A DNA stretch of 64,000 nt, taken from assembly GCF_014642275.1 (NCBI RefSeq), contig NZ_BMIM01000004.1, forward strand, positions 1-64,000, written 5' to 3'. Source of the stretch: Flavobacterium lutivivi. Its GTDB lineage: Bacteria; Bacteroidota; Bacteroidia; Flavobacteriales; Flavobacteriaceae. Of the stretch, positions 63,334-64,000 are shown in pieces. Under the pieces are notes generated by a model that made no database searches, was not told the origin of the DNA, and was given only the letters and a program-made list of their open reading frames with translations. Positions within the stretch are counted from its first letter, which is position 1. Each line of letters opens with the position of its first letter. A program made the position numbers and the translations under genes.

Positions 63334-63359
63334 CCCTTCGACTGCGCTCAGGGAGACAA
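63334..63359. repeat. REP-like hairpin
   Basis: CCCTTCGACTGCGCTCAGGG (63334-63353) followed by AGACAA folds with CCCT/AGGG ends. It is GC-rich in an AT-rich genome. As I recall, near-identical sequences are frequent intergenic repeats in Bacteroidota and other phyla. It lies in the 52-bp gap between two leftward genes, so it would be transcribed. Confidence 0.75.
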
Positions 63360-63369
63360 TTATTGATTA

Positions 63370-64000
63370 TTACAAATCTTGAGCATTTGCTATTAGTTCA
63401 GCAACATCCATAACCTTGATGTCGCTTTCTTTTTCTTTGGTTTTTACACCATCTGTCATCATCGTGTTACAGAATGGACAACCAGCAGCAATGATTTGCG
63501 GATTAGTTTCTAGAGCATCTTCTGTTCGTTCTACATTTACATCTTTGGTTCCATTTTCTGGCTCTTTAAACATTTGCGCTCCACCAGCACCACAACACAA
63601 TCCATTGGCACGAGAACGCTTCATTTCAACTAATTCAGCATCTAGCTTTTGGATTAATTCTCTTGGCGCTTCATAGATATTATTGGCTCTACCAAGATAG
63701 CATGGATCATGAAAAGTTATTCTTTTTCCTTTGAATTGTCCGCCTTCAATAGATAATCTGCCTGAATCTAATAATTGCTTCAAAAACTCAGTATGATGTA
63801 AAACTTCATAGTTTCCACCCAATTCTGGGTATTCATTTTTTAAAGTATTAAAACAATGTGGACAAGCAGTTACAATTTTTTTTGCTTCATAAGCATTGAG
63901 AACTTCAATATTCATCATGGCTTGCATTTGAAACAAAAACTCGTTACCAGCACGTTTTGCTGGATCTCCTGTACAACTTTCTTCTGTTCCAAGAACAGCA
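63370..64000 (-). CDS. CCG-domain (Fe-S)-binding oxidoreductase subunit, partial (N-terminus beyond the right edge)
   Basis: The frame is open to the window edge; the visible part begins ...AVLGTEESCTGDPAKRAGNEFLFQMQAM and ends in VAELIANAQDL (about 210 residues). Two cysteine-rich domains of the heterodisulfide-reductase/GlpC type are visible: one around CTGDPAKRAG, ACPHCFNTLKNEYP and HHTEFL; the other around DPCYLGRANN, LCCGAGGAQMF and AGCPFCNTMM. These bind Fe-S clusters and pass electrons, in this family between a flavoprotein and membrane carriers. An internal ATG at 63936 is not the true start. The missing half probably holds 4Fe-4S ferredoxin motifs. Confidence 0.88.
   Translation of the reverse strand, partial: AVLGTEESCTGDPAKRAGNEFLFQMQAMMNIEVLNAYEAKKIVTACPHCFNTLKNEYPELGGNYEVLHHTEFLKQLLDSGRLSIEGGQFKGKRITFHDPCYLGRANNIYEAPRELIQKLDAELVEMKRSRANGLCCGAGGAQMFKEPENGTKDVNVERTEDALETNPQIIAAGCPFCNTMMTDGVKTKEKESDIKVMDVAELIANAQDL

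Noticed and set aside
1-64000. tRNA, rRNA, CRISPR array, prophage or integrative element
   Set aside because: No cloverleaf-like, rRNA-like or spacer-repeat sequence and no integrase, recombinase or phage gene was seen on either strand.

Overview
The window looks like a chromosome segment of a Flavobacterium-type bacterium (Bacteroidota, Flavobacteriaceae). The evidence is low GC, repeated TAnnTTTG promoter boxes (the Bacteroidota -7 element), almost no Shine-Dalgarno sequences, three proteins of the type IX secretion (T9SS) cargo kind, bacillithiol genes (bshA, ytxJ), many short lipoproteins and a GH3/beta-lactamase fusion lipoprotein. I found no tRNA, rRNA, CRISPR array, integrase or transposase.

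Layout. 1-6268 is the N-terminal part of a giant repeat-rich secreted protein read leftwards and cut by the window edge. 6427-9809 is folE-cysS-yidD-lgt. 9849-11502 is a leftward pair (RluD-type pseudouridine synthase and a PASTA membrane protein), divergent from ddl-coaD. A NUDIX gene and pyrE diverge with only 7 bp between start codons. Then come an SRPBCC protein, an LtaS-like membrane phosphotransferase, a long-chain acyl-CoA ligase, and a 1176-residue FN3-repeat T9SS adhesin preceded by a TPR-histidine-kinase/LytTR-regulator pair. 25.1-28.8 kb is a less conserved stretch of small acetyltransferase, SRPBCC, membrane and lipoprotein genes, with two degenerate copies of a REP-like sequence. 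hutH follows.

30.5-35.6 kb is a threonine operon: thrA, thrB and thrC, preceded by a 34-residue leader peptide with 10 Thr codons directly behind a good promoter, which looks like a thrL-type attenuator. The gaps before thrA, thrB and thrC are filled up to the start codon with degenerate heptanucleotide arrays, two of them as inverted arms. Related 7-nt-period sequence occurs at 41.95 kb and 45.3 kb (where it encodes the C-terminus of an acetyltransferase), with a half-element at 53.47 kb.

35.5-48.4 kb holds nnrD, a lipoprotein gene, ytxJ, clpB with repeated CATTTTGAC elements upstream, a 2-oxoglutarate oxygenase, a SUI1-family factor, a methyltransferase, a nucleoside phosphorylase, VOC and GNAT proteins, an unexported substrate-binding-like protein, a transglutaminase-like membrane protein and envelope proteins. 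48.4-64 kb holds ung and a MutS2-like ATPase without an Smr domain (divergent), a DCC protein, an unlisted 49-residue membrane protein, a third T9SS cargo protein, a dicarboxylate symporter with aroC, an LpxH-like hydrolase, a PrcB-family lipoprotein, bshA, a VIT-family transporter, the NagZ-like/beta-lactamase fusion, a short conserved protein, and the C-terminal part of a CCG-domain Fe-S protein cut by the right edge.

Most of the window is core metabolism. The parts most worth attention are the threonine leader, the heptad arrays, the 7-bp divergent promoter arrangement at pyrE, and the two large surface proteins.
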